DNA from: Clostridiales bacterium
GTDB taxonomy: Bacteria; Bacillota; Clostridia; Oscillospirales; Oscillospiraceae
Reading direction: 5' to 3'
Length of the DNA stretch: 20,162 bases
Assembly (NCBI GenBank): GCA_004553495.1
Contig: SFLE01000024.1
Coordinates: forward strand, 1-20,162
The notes beneath the pieces were generated by a model. It ran no database searches, was not told where the DNA came from, and saw nothing but the letters and a program-made list of their open reading frames with translations. Made by a program: the position numbers and the translations under genes. How positions within the stretch are numbered: the first letter of the stretch is position 1; each line of letters starts with the position of its first letter. Of the stretch, positions 7,782 through 15,087 are shown one piece after another.

Positions 7782-8663
7782 TTACACTATAGCCTCCCAC
7801 AGCAGCATATTGCCCTCAAACACGGTGCGTACCCTGCCGCTGTCGAGCAGCCACGCCAGATACGAGCGAACGGTGCTGCCGACGAGCGCATACTGCTCAA
7901 AGCTCATAGTAAGCCCGTAAGCGTCAAAAAGCCGCTTGAGAATACTTTCAAAGCACTGTGGCTCCGCGCATATGGAAACTATGCGCTTGGCAATTTCGTT
8001 AACGGTGTCGATGTTATACTGTGCAAGCTCGGTAATGTCCTCGGCTGCGGGTGCGTGAGCGGGAACGAAAACCGCAGCACTCATGCTTTTTACGCGCTCG
8101 AGCGTTTCTATGTATGCCGCGACATCGTAGATAAAACCGATGCGGTACTTTTCGAGCGTTTCGCGGCTCGAAAGGCAGTCGGCGAGGAAAACTACATCAT
8201 CCGGCGTGCGAAAGCCGACCATGTCGAAAAAGTGCCCCGACAGCGGCAGTATCTCAAAGCCCTCCGGCAGCTTGTCAGGCGTTAGCTCGGCGGCGTCCGA
8301 CTCCTGCGCCATCAAAAACTTGTGTCGCAGCGCCTTGGGGGGATAGCCGCCGTACAAAAACGAGGGCTCAAGAAGCGTGTGGCGCGTGAGATCGCACTCG
8401 ATACCGGTGGCATATATGCCGCATCCGGTTTGAGCCTGCAGGTACTTGTTGCCTCCGATGTGGTCGGCGTTCGAGTGCGTGTTGAATATGGCTTTCAGCG
8501 TCCATCTGTTTTTATCAAGGATTTGCCGGACCTTTCTGCCGGCTTCCTTATCATTGCCGCTGTCGATGAGATAAACGCCGCTATCCTCGCAGCGGTACAG
8601 CCCAATCTTAGCGGGACAGTTAACATAATATGTGTTATTTGTAACCTGTATTAATTCGTACAT
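7782..8663 (-). CDS. Metallo-beta-lactamase-fold hydrolase with variant metal motif
   Basis: The 293-residue protein starts at the ATG at 8663, 8 nt after GGAG; in-frame GTG codons upstream lack that spacing. The MBL metal motif reads NTHSNADHIGGN (61-72), so the second His of HxHxDH is Asn (N65); H63, D67 and H68 are kept. Other ligands are H144 (SGHFFD), D162 (LADCL) and H203 (PAHAP). Residues about 225-293 form a C-terminal extension that reads like a small winged-helix domain (SYLAWLLDSGRVRTVFEGNMLLWE). Such hydrolases act on thioesters, glyoxalase-type substrates or persulfides; the substrate here is not determinable. No signal peptide. Operon with the TSUP permease; divergent from the DUF1275 gene. 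Confidence 0.88.
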   Translation of the reverse strand: MYELIQVTNNTYYVNCPAKIGLYRCEDSGVYLIDSGNDKEAGRKVRQILDKNRWTLKAIFNTHSNADHIGGNKYLQAQTGCGIYATGIECDLTRHTLLEPSFLYGGYPPKALRHKFLMAQESDAAELTPDKLPEGFEILPLSGHFFDMVGFRTPDDVVFLADCLSSRETLEKYRIGFIYDVAAYIETLERVKSMSAAVFVPAHAPAAEDITELAQYNIDTVNEIAKRIVSICAEPQCFESILKRLFDAYGLTMSFEQYALVGSTVRSYLAWLLDSGRVRTVFEGNMLLWEAIV

Positions 8664-8683
8664 TTTCATCACTCCATTGCGAT

Positions 8684-8712
8684 AGTTTATCACAACAGTA
8701 TTTCCAAGGCAA
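8684..8712 (-). promoter_or_regulatory. Promoter of the MBL-TSUP operon
   Basis: On the minus strand, TTGCCT (8712-8707) and TAAACT (8689-8684) are separated by 17 nt, just upstream of the start at 8663. Its -35 box lies in one arm of the inverted repeat at 8705-8723. Confidence 0.5.
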
Positions 8713-8723
8713 TAAAAGCCTTG
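8705..8723. promoter_or_regulatory. Candidate operator shared by divergent promoters
   Basis: CAAGGC (8705-8710) and GCCTTG (8718-8723) form an inverted repeat with a 7-nt spacer. Each arm overlaps the -35 box of one of the two divergent promoters, so one bound protein could control both directions. No regulator gene is adjacent. Confidence 0.4.
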
Positions 8724-8748
8724 CCAAAAAATATTATTGTGCTATACT
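8721..8748 (+). promoter_or_regulatory. Extended -10 promoter of the DUF1275 gene
   Basis: TTGCCA (8721-8726) and TATACT (8743-8748) are separated by 16 nt, with TGC just before the -10. Transcription would start near 8755, which excludes a start codon at 8737 and supports the TTG at 8794. Confidence 0.55.
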
Positions 8749-8793
8749 TACTTCTGTTCGTTTGAACGATTTTTTGCGAAACAGGCGATACAT

Positions 8794-9483
8794 TTGTCCA
8801 AAAATGAAAATATAGACCTCTACCGGCACTTGTCGTTTGCGGCAGTTGGCGGATTTTTTGGGGCTTACGCCATACTGTGCCGCTGCGGAATTCTCGCCAG
8901 CGCGCAGACGATGAATTTGCTTGAGCTGACGATAAATGCCCTGCAGGGCGATGCTGCTGCGGTGTTGCTGCACATAGGCGCATTGGTGCTGTATGTCGGA
9001 GGAACGATGCTCACCGTTTTGCTGCCGCACTATTTCGGCGTGGATATGCGCCGTGCCGCACCCGTCATAGATGCCCTTATGTGTGTGGTTTTGTGCTTTA
9101 TTCCGGCTGACGCGAATGTCATACTCTCGCTTTACCCGATATTTTTTGCGATGAGCGTGCAGTGGAGCTCGTTTTCCGGTGCGCGGGGCTTTGTAAGCTC
9201 AACGATATTTTCGACGAACAATACAAAGCAGGCATCCCTTGCATTTGCGCAGTATATAACCGACGGCGACCGTCTGCATTTTAAAAAGCTGCGGTTTTAT
9301 GTGTTTACGCTTCTGGCGTTCCACCTCGGCGCGGCTATAGCGTTTTTTGCCGTTAAGCTCATGGGCACGCAGGGCGCGTGGGTGAATATCATCCTTGCGG
9401 CAACGGCTTACTCAATGGTCGTGTGCGAGGATAAATACCTAAGTCTCATTCAGGACGAGGATGAAGAGGAAGAAATAGCGTGA
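8794..9483 (+). CDS. DUF1275 (YoaK-type) membrane protein
   Basis: The protein has about 229 residues and five to six hydrophobic segments. Near the N-terminus it carries VGGFFGAYAILCRCGILASAQTMNLLEL, which matches the DUF1275 signature (GGxxDAxxxLxxGxxFxxxQTGNxxxL). The C-terminus is a short acidic tail (DEDEEEEIA). The function of the family is unknown. The longer frame back to a TTG at 8737 is rejected because it runs through the promoter. The TTG at 8794 has only a weak AGG 8 nt upstream, so the start is uncertain and translation may be low. The gene is divergent from the MBL-TSUP operon and ends in a strong terminator. Confidence 0.83.
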   Translation: MSKNENIDLYRHLSFAAVGGFFGAYAILCRCGILASAQTMNLLELTINALQGDAAAVLLHIGALVLYVGGTMLTVLLPHYFGVDMRRAAPVIDALMCVVLCFIPADANVILSLYPIFFAMSVQWSSFSGARGFVSSTIFSTNNTKQASLAFAQYITDGDRLHFKKLRFYVFTLLAFHLGAAIAFFAVKLMGTQGAWVNIILAATAYSMVVCEDKYLSLIQDEDEEEEIA

Positions 9484-9513
9484 AAAAAGCTCCCCTGTGT
9501 GGGGAGCTTTTTT
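9483..9513. terminator. Bidirectional Rho-independent terminator
   Basis: A perfect 13-bp stem (9483-9495 with 9501-9513) with a 5-nt loop, A-rich on the left and six T on the right. It separates the convergent DUF1275 and DUF805 genes and overlaps the DUF1275 stop codon. Confidence 0.92.
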
Positions 9514-9523
9514 GCGCTTATTT

Positions 9524-9913
9524 TCAGTATTCGGGGTACTGCCCCTTGGGATTCGGACCAAACCGGTTTTCGCCCATGTCGCTGTCCTTTACAAACCAGG
9601 CCAGCAGGAAGATCCAGCCGACGAGCGGGATGAGTATAAACAGTATGTATGCGCCGGACTTGCCGATATCGTGCAGTCTGCGCCACGATACCGCCAAAGA
9701 GGGAAGAATAGTTGCCAGAGAATAAAGCAAATAGACAATTCCTATGATGCTTGTAGTGTCCGAGCTGCCTGCAATGAGGTAGTTAATGACACTGGCTGCG
9801 AGATAGATGATCAAATTAAACAGCGCAAAGAACCAGAACTCACTGCGGCGCGCTCTGCCGTTAAAATTTGCGTAGTTTTTGAACACGCTCGATATTGCCT
9901 GACCAAAACTCAT
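9524..9913 (-). CDS. DUF805 family membrane protein
   Basis: The 129-residue protein has the DUF805 hallmarks: an N-terminal YANFNGRARRSEFWFFALFN segment, the central VSWRRLHDIGKSGAY motif and a C-terminal DSDMGENRFGPNPKG tail. Three to four hydrophobic helices lie between them, so it is an inner-membrane protein. Function unknown for the family. The ATG has GGAGGG 7 nt upstream. It is monocistronic, with its own promoter. Confidence 0.93.
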   Translation of the reverse strand: MSFGQAISSVFKNYANFNGRARRSEFWFFALFNLIIYLAASVINYLIAGSSDTTSIIGIVYLLYSLATILPSLAVSWRRLHDIGKSGAYILFILIPLVGWIFLLAWFVKDSDMGENRFGPNPKGQYPEY

Positions 9914-9943
9914 TTTTATGCCCTCCTTATCAGATGCACCTAT

Positions 9944-9972
9944 ATTTTACCATGTCCGCAATGGTATTACAA
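9944..9972 (-). promoter_or_regulatory. Promoter of the DUF805 gene
   Basis: On the minus strand, TTGTAA (9972-9967) and TAAAAT (9949-9944) are separated by 17 nt, about 30 nt upstream of the start codon. Confidence 0.5.
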
Positions 9973-10000
9973 TAGCTTGGCGGATAATAAAAATGCACCG

Positions 10001-11218
10001 TCAGATTATCAGTCCGTATTTATCGCAAAGGGGCAGGAGCTCGCTTTCGGGGATGCCGCCCTCGTACAGGGCTCTGCCCTGATACACTCTGAGTGCCGAC
10101 TCAAGCAGCTCTGCGTCGTCGCACACGAGGCACAGCGGCTTTGAGATCATGTACTGGAAATCGCCCAGCGCCTCAACATCGTCCCACGAGCCGATGCGTA
10201 TGCCAACGAGCTCAAGCGCCGAGTCCATCGCGTCGGAAAGCTCGTCCTCAAAGCCGTCGCCGACCTCGATTATCTTTCCGCAGCAGGTGTCCACAGGAAG
10301 GTAAGCGGGCAGCTTTTCCGTCGAAGCGGGCAGCATATCGCTGTGCAGCGGCGAAGGCTTCTGCACGACGGCGCCCGCAAGTGCTTCTTTAAGCGCGGCG
10401 ATATGCTCGGCGGTGGTGCCGCAGCAGCCTCCGAACACGGCAACGCCAGTGTCGAGCATTTCAGGTATCAGCGCAACGAACTCCTCCGGAGGGCAGTCGT
10501 AAACGGTCTTGCCGTCTCTTATTTCCGGCATACCTGCGTTTGGCTTTGCAATGAGCGGAACGCGTGCAAACTCGTGCAGCCGCTTCAGCTGCAAAAGCAT
10601 CTGCTCGGGACCCGTGGAGCAGTTCAGCCCGAACGCGTCGATGCCCATGCCCTGAAGCACGGTGAGCGCGGCGGTAATATCCGTACCCGACAGGCTCCTG
10701 CCGCTTTCGTCGCAGGTGAATGTCACAAATATGGGCTTATCGCTCACGCTGCGCACGGCGAGAACGGCGGCGCGCGCGTCGGAAAGCGTCATCATGGTCT
10801 CGATAACGAAAAGATCGACTCCGGCTTTTTCAAGTCCGGCAGCCTGCTCAGTGTAAATGTCTACAAGCTCCTCGAACGATGCTTCGCCGAGAGGGGAGAG
10901 AAACAGTCCGGTTGGGGATATATCGCCCGCAACGAGCGCTTTTCCGCCGGCGGCTTTTTTTGAAAGCTCAGCAAGACGGAGATTATACTCTTCGGTCTTG
11001 TTAAAAATGCCGTGCTCTTCAAGCTTCCTGCGGTTTGCGCCGAAGCTGGGGGAGTATAGAACATTGCTTCCGGCGCTCACATATGTGCTCTGTATGTCAA
11101 TAATGCTCTCGGGGTGATCGAGCACCCACTGCTCGGCGCTCACATCGCCCGTGTAGCCGCGCTTTTGAAGCTCGGTGCCGGTCGCACCGTCAAGAATGAG
11201 CGGGAATTTTACCTGCAT
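10001..11218 (-). CDS. Homocysteine S-methyltransferase family protein with a short C-terminal extension
   Basis: The 405-residue protein has an S-methyltransferase (Pfam PF02574 type) barrel at residues 1-285. It starts with LILDGATGTELQKRG, and the three zinc-binding cysteines are C200 (GLNCSTGP) and C265-C266 (GGCCGTT), as in the first domain of MetH. Its expected job is transfer of a methyl group to homocysteine, giving methionine. Residues 286-405 are a linker plus a segment (PLCLVCDDAELLESALRVYQGRALYEG, then LCDKYGLII) that resembles the early part of the MetH pterin-binding barrel and then stops. There is no cobalamin domain. Start: ATG with GGAGG 7 nt upstream. It lies 23 nt after the RACo-like gene and is co-transcribed with it. 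The methyl donor could be the corrinoid domain encoded divergently. Confidence 0.88.
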   Translation of the reverse strand: MQVKFPLILDGATGTELQKRGYTGDVSAEQWVLDHPESIIDIQSTYVSAGSNVLYSPSFGANRRKLEEHGIFNKTEEYNLRLAELSKKAAGGKALVAGDISPTGLFLSPLGEASFEELVDIYTEQAAGLEKAGVDLFVIETMMTLSDARAAVLAVRSVSDKPIFVTFTCDESGRSLSGTDITAALTVLQGMGIDAFGLNCSTGPEQMLLQLKRLHEFARVPLIAKPNAGMPEIRDGKTVYDCPPEEFVALIPEMLDTGVAVFGGCCGTTAEHIAALKEALAGAVVQKPSPLHSDMLPASTEKLPAYLPVDTCCGKIIEVGDGFEDELSDAMDSALELVGIRIGSWDDVEALGDFQYMISKPLCLVCDDAELLESALRVYQGRALYEGGIPESELLPLCDKYGLII

Positions 11219-11241
11219 GATGCTACCTCCGTGTACTCTCT

Positions 11242-12729
11242 TTAAAATGTCATGTTATCGGTGAAATACTGCGTGAAGTCCTGCCTGCCGGACAGCTCGA
11301 TATAACCGCATTTTTCCGCGATCTCGAGCAGGGTACCGCGCCTTTCAGAGCTTAAAGCTGCCATTGAAGCGCCCGCAAGCGAGGTGTTTCCCAAACAGTG
11401 CAGAAGACTTTTGCCAAGCCTCGGCAGCATGCCTATGTCCATTGCGCTGCCGATGTCGATATATGTTCCGAAGCCGCCCGCGATATAAACTCCGTCGAGC
11501 TCCTCGGCGCTCTTACCTCGGCTGTTTAAAAGCACCTGCACGCCCGCAGCGACCGCGGCTTTTGCAAGCTGCAAATTGCGCACATCCGCTGCCGTGAGAT
11601 AAACCTCGGGAGTGAGGTGAAAAACGCCGTTTCCGTTATCGTCGGCGGTGACATACCTTCTCATTTTCTCCGGCACATCGCACGGCGGCAGCAGCCTTCC
11701 GCTCTCGTCTATGACCCCGAGCCGTATAAGCGCCGCCACGAGATCAATAAGCCCCGAGCCGCACAGTCCGCGAGGCGTTTCCGAGCCTATAACATCGTAT
11801 AAAAACCCATTATCATAGCGCACATGGCTTATCGCGCCGCCGATGCCCGCCATGCCGCAGCTTATACCGGCGCCCTCAAACGCGGGACCGGATGCAACGG
11901 CGCAGCAGGTAAAGCCGCCGCGTCCGCCGATAGCCATTTCACCGTTCGTGCCTATGTCGAGAAACAGAAAGCAGCCGTCCTTTTCGTATAACCCCGATGC
12001 GAGCAGACCCGCGGTTATATCGCCGCCGACATATCCCGCAACGCACGGAGAATAGACGATCTGCGCGCCGAGCAGATCGTCCCGTACAGGCTCCCAAAAC
12101 AGCGTTTCCGGCTTAAACGGAGCCACCGCTATGCTTTTTACCTCGCAGCCTGCGAATATATGCTGCATCACGGTGTTACCGGCAATAACTATGGTTTTGA
12201 GCTCCCTTAGCTCGTGCCCGCGCATAAGAAGCGCTATGAGCTCCGACACCTGTTTTCTTATGCGGTCCGACAGCGTTTTAAGTCCGTCGGGATCGTCTAT
12301 CGTGTGCTGTATGCGGCTTATGACATCCGCGCCGTATGATGCCTGCGCGTTCCAGCGGCTCACCGTGCCCAGCTCGCGCGACGAGGAAAGCTCGTACAGC
12401 CTCACGGCGACTGTAGTCGTGCCGAGGTCAACGGCGGCGGCATATCCCGTTTCGTTTGTTTCGGCTGGGGAGATCTCGATAGTGTCGGTAAGTATCATGC
12501 CGCCCGAGGTCTCGGGCAGTGTTATAACATCGCCGTCGGTGGGGATCACTTTACACGCCAGCCGCGAAACGGAGTTTACGCTCACCCTGCATTTGCCGCA
12601 TTTACCGCGCCCGACGCACGCCGCCGGAATGCTTACACCGGCGCGGCGCAGAGCGCTCAGAAGAGTTTCGCCCGCGTTAAAGCGCACCGCGAAAGATTTA
12701 TCGCCGCATATGACCTGAATGCTTGACAC
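11242..12729 (-). CDS. RACo-type ATP-dependent corrinoid reductive activator (2Fe-2S plus DUF4445/ASKHA)
   Basis: The 495-residue cytoplasmic protein starts at a GTG at 12729, preferred because AAGGGGTGA lies 5 nt upstream; a GTG at 12738 would add 3 residues. The N-terminal 2Fe-2S domain has C38, C44, C47 (CVGRGKCGKC) and C59. From about residue 95 a RACo C-terminal ASKHA ATPase fold begins, with AAVDLGTTTVAVRL, VIAGNTVMQH, FLDIGTNGEMA, GLCGSGLIDL and VYIAGGFG. Such proteins reduce Co(II) corrinoid back to Co(I) at the cost of ATP. It is shorter than the well-known RACo (over 600 residues), lacking most of the linker/middle region. It probably serves the fused corrinoid domain encoded divergently. 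First gene of a minus-strand pair with the homocysteine methyltransferase. Confidence 0.93.
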   Translation of the reverse strand: MSSIQVICGDKSFAVRFNAGETLLSALRRAGVSIPAACVGRGKCGKCRVSVNSVSRLACKVIPTDGDVITLPETSGGMILTDTIEISPAETNETGYAAAVDLGTTTVAVRLYELSSSRELGTVSRWNAQASYGADVISRIQHTIDDPDGLKTLSDRIRKQVSELIALLMRGHELRELKTIVIAGNTVMQHIFAGCEVKSIAVAPFKPETLFWEPVRDDLLGAQIVYSPCVAGYVGGDITAGLLASGLYEKDGCFLFLDIGTNGEMAIGGRGGFTCCAVASGPAFEGAGISCGMAGIGGAISHVRYDNGFLYDVIGSETPRGLCGSGLIDLVAALIRLGVIDESGRLLPPCDVPEKMRRYVTADDNGNGVFHLTPEVYLTAADVRNLQLAKAAVAAGVQVLLNSRGKSAEELDGVYIAGGFGTYIDIGSAMDIGMLPRLGKSLLHCLGNTSLAGASMAALSSERRGTLLEIAEKCGYIELSGRQDFTQYFTDNMTF

Positions 12730-12751
12730 GGACTTCACCCCTTAATATAAT
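12723..12751 (+). promoter_or_regulatory. Consensus sigma-70 promoter of the DUF2284 operon
   Basis: TTGACA (12723-12728) and TATAAT (12746-12751) are separated by exactly 17 nt. The -35 box lies within the first codons of the divergent RACo-like gene. Transcription would start near 12758, inside the palindrome at 12755-12765. Confidence 0.75.
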
Positions 12752-12776
12752 ATAATGTATTACATATAATTTTTAA
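12749..12776 (-). promoter_or_regulatory. Possible promoter of the RACo-homocysteine methyltransferase operon
   Basis: On the minus strand, TTAAAA (12776-12771) and TATATT (12754-12749) are separated by 16 nt. The match to consensus is modest and the stretch is AT-rich, so other placements are possible. Confidence 0.3.
12755..12765. promoter_or_regulatory. Palindromic operator candidate between divergent corrinoid operons
   Basis: ATGTA-T-TACAT is a perfect 11-bp palindrome. It overlaps the start point of the plus-strand promoter and the spacer of the possible minus-strand promoter, so one repressor could control both arms. The TetR protein encoded at 15088 is the obvious candidate. Chance palindromes of this size are not rare in AT-rich DNA. 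Confidence 0.4.
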
Positions 12777-12812
12777 CAGTACTTATCTGCTTTGTCAAGA
12801 GGCATTGACGAT

Positions 12813-13349
12813 ATGACCGATATGATGACACTTGCAGAGGAAAACGGCTTTTCGCACATCGCGTATGCCGATATGTCGGCTTTTGTGCCGATGCCCGACA
12901 TAAGGAAGATGTGCGCTGCCGACCGCTGCGGAAAATGGAATAATAACTGGGCGTGTCCGCCCGCCTGCGGCAGCCTTGAGACAGCAGCCGAGCAGATAAG
13001 GCGGTATAAGCGCGGTATCCTCGTCCAGACCACCGGCGAGCTTGCCGATGAGTTCGACTATGAGGGGATGCAGGAGGTGTCAAGGCGGCATAAGCGCAGC
13101 TTTTCCGACTTTGCACGGCAGGCGCAACTGCTTTACCACGACTGCCTCCCGCTCACGGCGGGCACCTGCGATATATGCACAAAATGCACATATCCGAGCA
13201 GACCGTGCCGCTTTCCGTCAAAGCGCCTTTCGTCTATGGAGGCCTACGGCTTGTGGGTAAGCGATATATGCACCCGATCGGGACTTGGATATAATTACGG
13301 CGCACACACAATGACCTACACCTCATGCGTGCTTTATAACGAGGAGTGA
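12813..13349 (+). CDS. DUF2284 cysteine-rich metal-binding protein
   Basis: The 178-residue protein matches DUF2284, predicted metal-binding. It has two cysteine groups: C34, C39, C48, C52 (CAADRCG and WACPPAC) and C119, C122, C125, C132 (CDICTKC then C), enough for two iron-sulfur or zinc sites. The ATG at 12813 is chosen with AGAGG 10 nt upstream; a TTG at 12792 has no ribosome site. The family often lies beside corrinoid methyltransferase and RACo genes, and an electron-transfer role in corrinoid reduction is an inference. First gene of a plus-strand operon; only 5 nt separate it from the next start. Confidence 0.87.
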   Translation: MTDMMTLAEENGFSHIAYADMSAFVPMPDIRKMCAADRCGKWNNNWACPPACGSLETAAEQIRRYKRGILVQTTGELADEFDYEGMQEVSRRHKRSFSDFARQAQLLYHDCLPLTAGTCDICTKCTYPSRPCRFPSKRLSSMEAYGLWVSDICTRSGLGYNYGAHTMTYTSCVLYNEE

Positions 13350-13354
13350 TAAGA

Positions 13355-15082
13355 ATGCAGACACCGAAGGAAATATTTTTAGAGCTTTTAAAGCCGGACG
13401 GACAGCCTGAGCGCGCGCTCAAGCAGTACGAAGCGCTGCATATGTGCCTTTACGACCCCATAAATGTCTACCTCCGGGGCAACCGCAAGCGCGGCACCGT
13501 AAGTGTTGACCGCTGGGGAACGACGATCAGCTTTCCCGAGGATGCCCCCGGAGCGATACCGATGAACCACGGCGACCTTGCCGTCTGCCACGATATAACC
13601 CGCTGGCGGGAAACCGTTCACGCGCCGGATATTGCCGCAAACTGCACCGAGGGCTGGGAGGAGTGCCGCAAAAAGGCGCGCGAGGCGACCGGCAGCGATA
13701 AGCTGCTCGCGAGCTTCATGGGTACCGGAATATTTGAGCAGTGCCATTTTCTCATGGGCTTTGAGGACACGCTCACAAACCTCTATGAGCACCCGACGGA
13801 GATGCACGAGCTCATCGAATATATAACCGAGTACCGCCTTACCTATGTAAAGCTGCTTATTGATAATCTCCGGCCTGATGTTATCTTCTCACACGACGAC
13901 TGGGGCACGAAAAACGCCCTGTTCATGAATCCGGATATGTGGCGCGAGTTCTTTAAGGAGCCTTATCGCCGGTTTTACGGTTATATTCGCTCGTGCGGCT
14001 GCATAGCCATTCACCATGCCGACTCCTACCTCGTTCCGATAGTTGACGATATGGCGGAGATAGGCATTCAGGTCTGGCAGGGCACTCTGCCGGAAAACGA
14101 CATTCCCGCGCTTCAGCGGCATTTAAATGGCAAGCTCGTTCTCATGGGCGGTATGGGCGCGGCGATAGACAGGGCCGATGCCACGCCCGAGGAGATACTT
14201 GCCTATGCCCGCAATACCCTTGATACCTGCTGTGCCGGCGGGCACTTCATCCCCTCGATAACCTACGGTTTGCCCGGCGCGGTGTTCCCGCACATAGACC
14301 GTTATATAGATCAGGCGATAGACGAGTATAACGCAAAGCTTCATATGCCGCGCTATGACCTGCCGCCGGTACCGCGCCGCGCGGTCGGAAAAAGCTCCGT
14401 CTCCGCCGAGAAGAGACCAGAGGAGCAGGTGCAGGAGGGGAGCGTATTCGGCTCAATAGCCTCCGCTATAAAGCGCGGCCAGCAGAAGAGACTGATAACG
14501 CTCATCCAGAAGGCTCTTGACGACGGCGTTGACGCGCAGGATATACTCTCGCAGGGACTTATAAAGGGCATGAACGAGCTCGGCGAGGATTTCTCGGCAA
14601 ACAGAGCGTTCGTTCCCGAAATGCTCATAGCCGCACGGTGCATGGCGGCAGCCACCGCGCTTTTAAAGCCTTATATGGTCGATGCCGGCGGCAAGACCCG
14701 AAGCATCGGCAGAGCGTGCATGGGAACGGTTCGCGGCGATATGCATGATATAGGCAAAAACCTCGTCAAGATAATGTTTGAGGGCAGCGGTATAGAGGTC
14801 ATCGACCTCGGGACGGATGTACCTCCTGAAAAATTCGTTGAAGCGGCGGCTGAAAACGATTGCAGGATAGTCGCCTGCGCCTCGCTGCTTACAACAACGA
14901 TGGAGGAAATGCGTCAGGTAGTCGAGCTTGCAAAGCAGGCGGGCATACGCGAAAAGGTCACTATAATGATTGGCGGAGCGCCCATAAGCCAGAGCTTCTG
15001 CGACGAGATCGGCGCGGATATATACGCCCCCGATGCCGCGACTGCCGCGCGCGATGCTGTGAAAATACTCGAAAAGAGCTGA
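13355..15082 (+). CDS. Fused URO-D-type methyltransferase and corrinoid-binding protein
   Basis: The 575-residue protein starts at the ATG at 13355, 8 nt after GGAG. Residues 1-335 are a uroporphyrinogen-decarboxylase-like barrel of the MtaA/MtbA and O-demethylase methyltransferase type. Residues 340-362 are a charged linker. Residues 363-440 are the helical cap of a MtmC/MetH-like cobalamin domain. Residues 450-575 are the B12-binding Rossmann domain with D462-x-H464-x-x-G467 (GDMHDIGKNL), S510 and G540-G541; H464 is the expected lower cobalt ligand. In MtaA-type enzymes zinc is held by an HxC pair and a late Cys; here the equivalent region reads IAIHHADSYL (H220, H221, D223), so the metal site differs. 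It would demethylate an unknown substrate onto its own corrinoid. It overlaps nothing but is tightly packed in the operon. Confidence 0.9.
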   Translation: MQTPKEIFLELLKPDGQPERALKQYEALHMCLYDPINVYLRGNRKRGTVSVDRWGTTISFPEDAPGAIPMNHGDLAVCHDITRWRETVHAPDIAANCTEGWEECRKKAREATGSDKLLASFMGTGIFEQCHFLMGFEDTLTNLYEHPTEMHELIEYITEYRLTYVKLLIDNLRPDVIFSHDDWGTKNALFMNPDMWREFFKEPYRRFYGYIRSCGCIAIHHADSYLVPIVDDMAEIGIQVWQGTLPENDIPALQRHLNGKLVLMGGMGAAIDRADATPEEILAYARNTLDTCCAGGHFIPSITYGLPGAVFPHIDRYIDQAIDEYNAKLHMPRYDLPPVPRRAVGKSSVSAEKRPEEQVQEGSVFGSIASAIKRGQQKRLITLIQKALDDGVDAQDILSQGLIKGMNELGEDFSANRAFVPEMLIAARCMAAATALLKPYMVDAGGKTRSIGRACMGTVRGDMHDIGKNLVKIMFEGSGIEVIDLGTDVPPEKFVEAAAENDCRIVACASLLTTTMEEMRQVVELAKQAGIREKVTIMIGGAPISQSFCDEIGADIYAPDAATAARDAVKILEKS

Positions 15083-15087
15083 GTGAA

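Noticed and set aside
7647..8285. Open frame of 212 codons on the plus strand
   Set aside because: It is antisense to the MBL and TSUP genes, which have clear motifs and signals.
8737..8793. Upstream TTG start for the DUF1275 protein
   Set aside because: It would place the first codons inside the -10 box of the promoter and has no ribosome site.
12739..12812. Cobalamin or SAM riboswitch ahead of the corrinoid genes
   Set aside because: The intergenic region is only about 80 bp and AT-rich, with no B12-box or SAM-I-like structure; no room for such an element.
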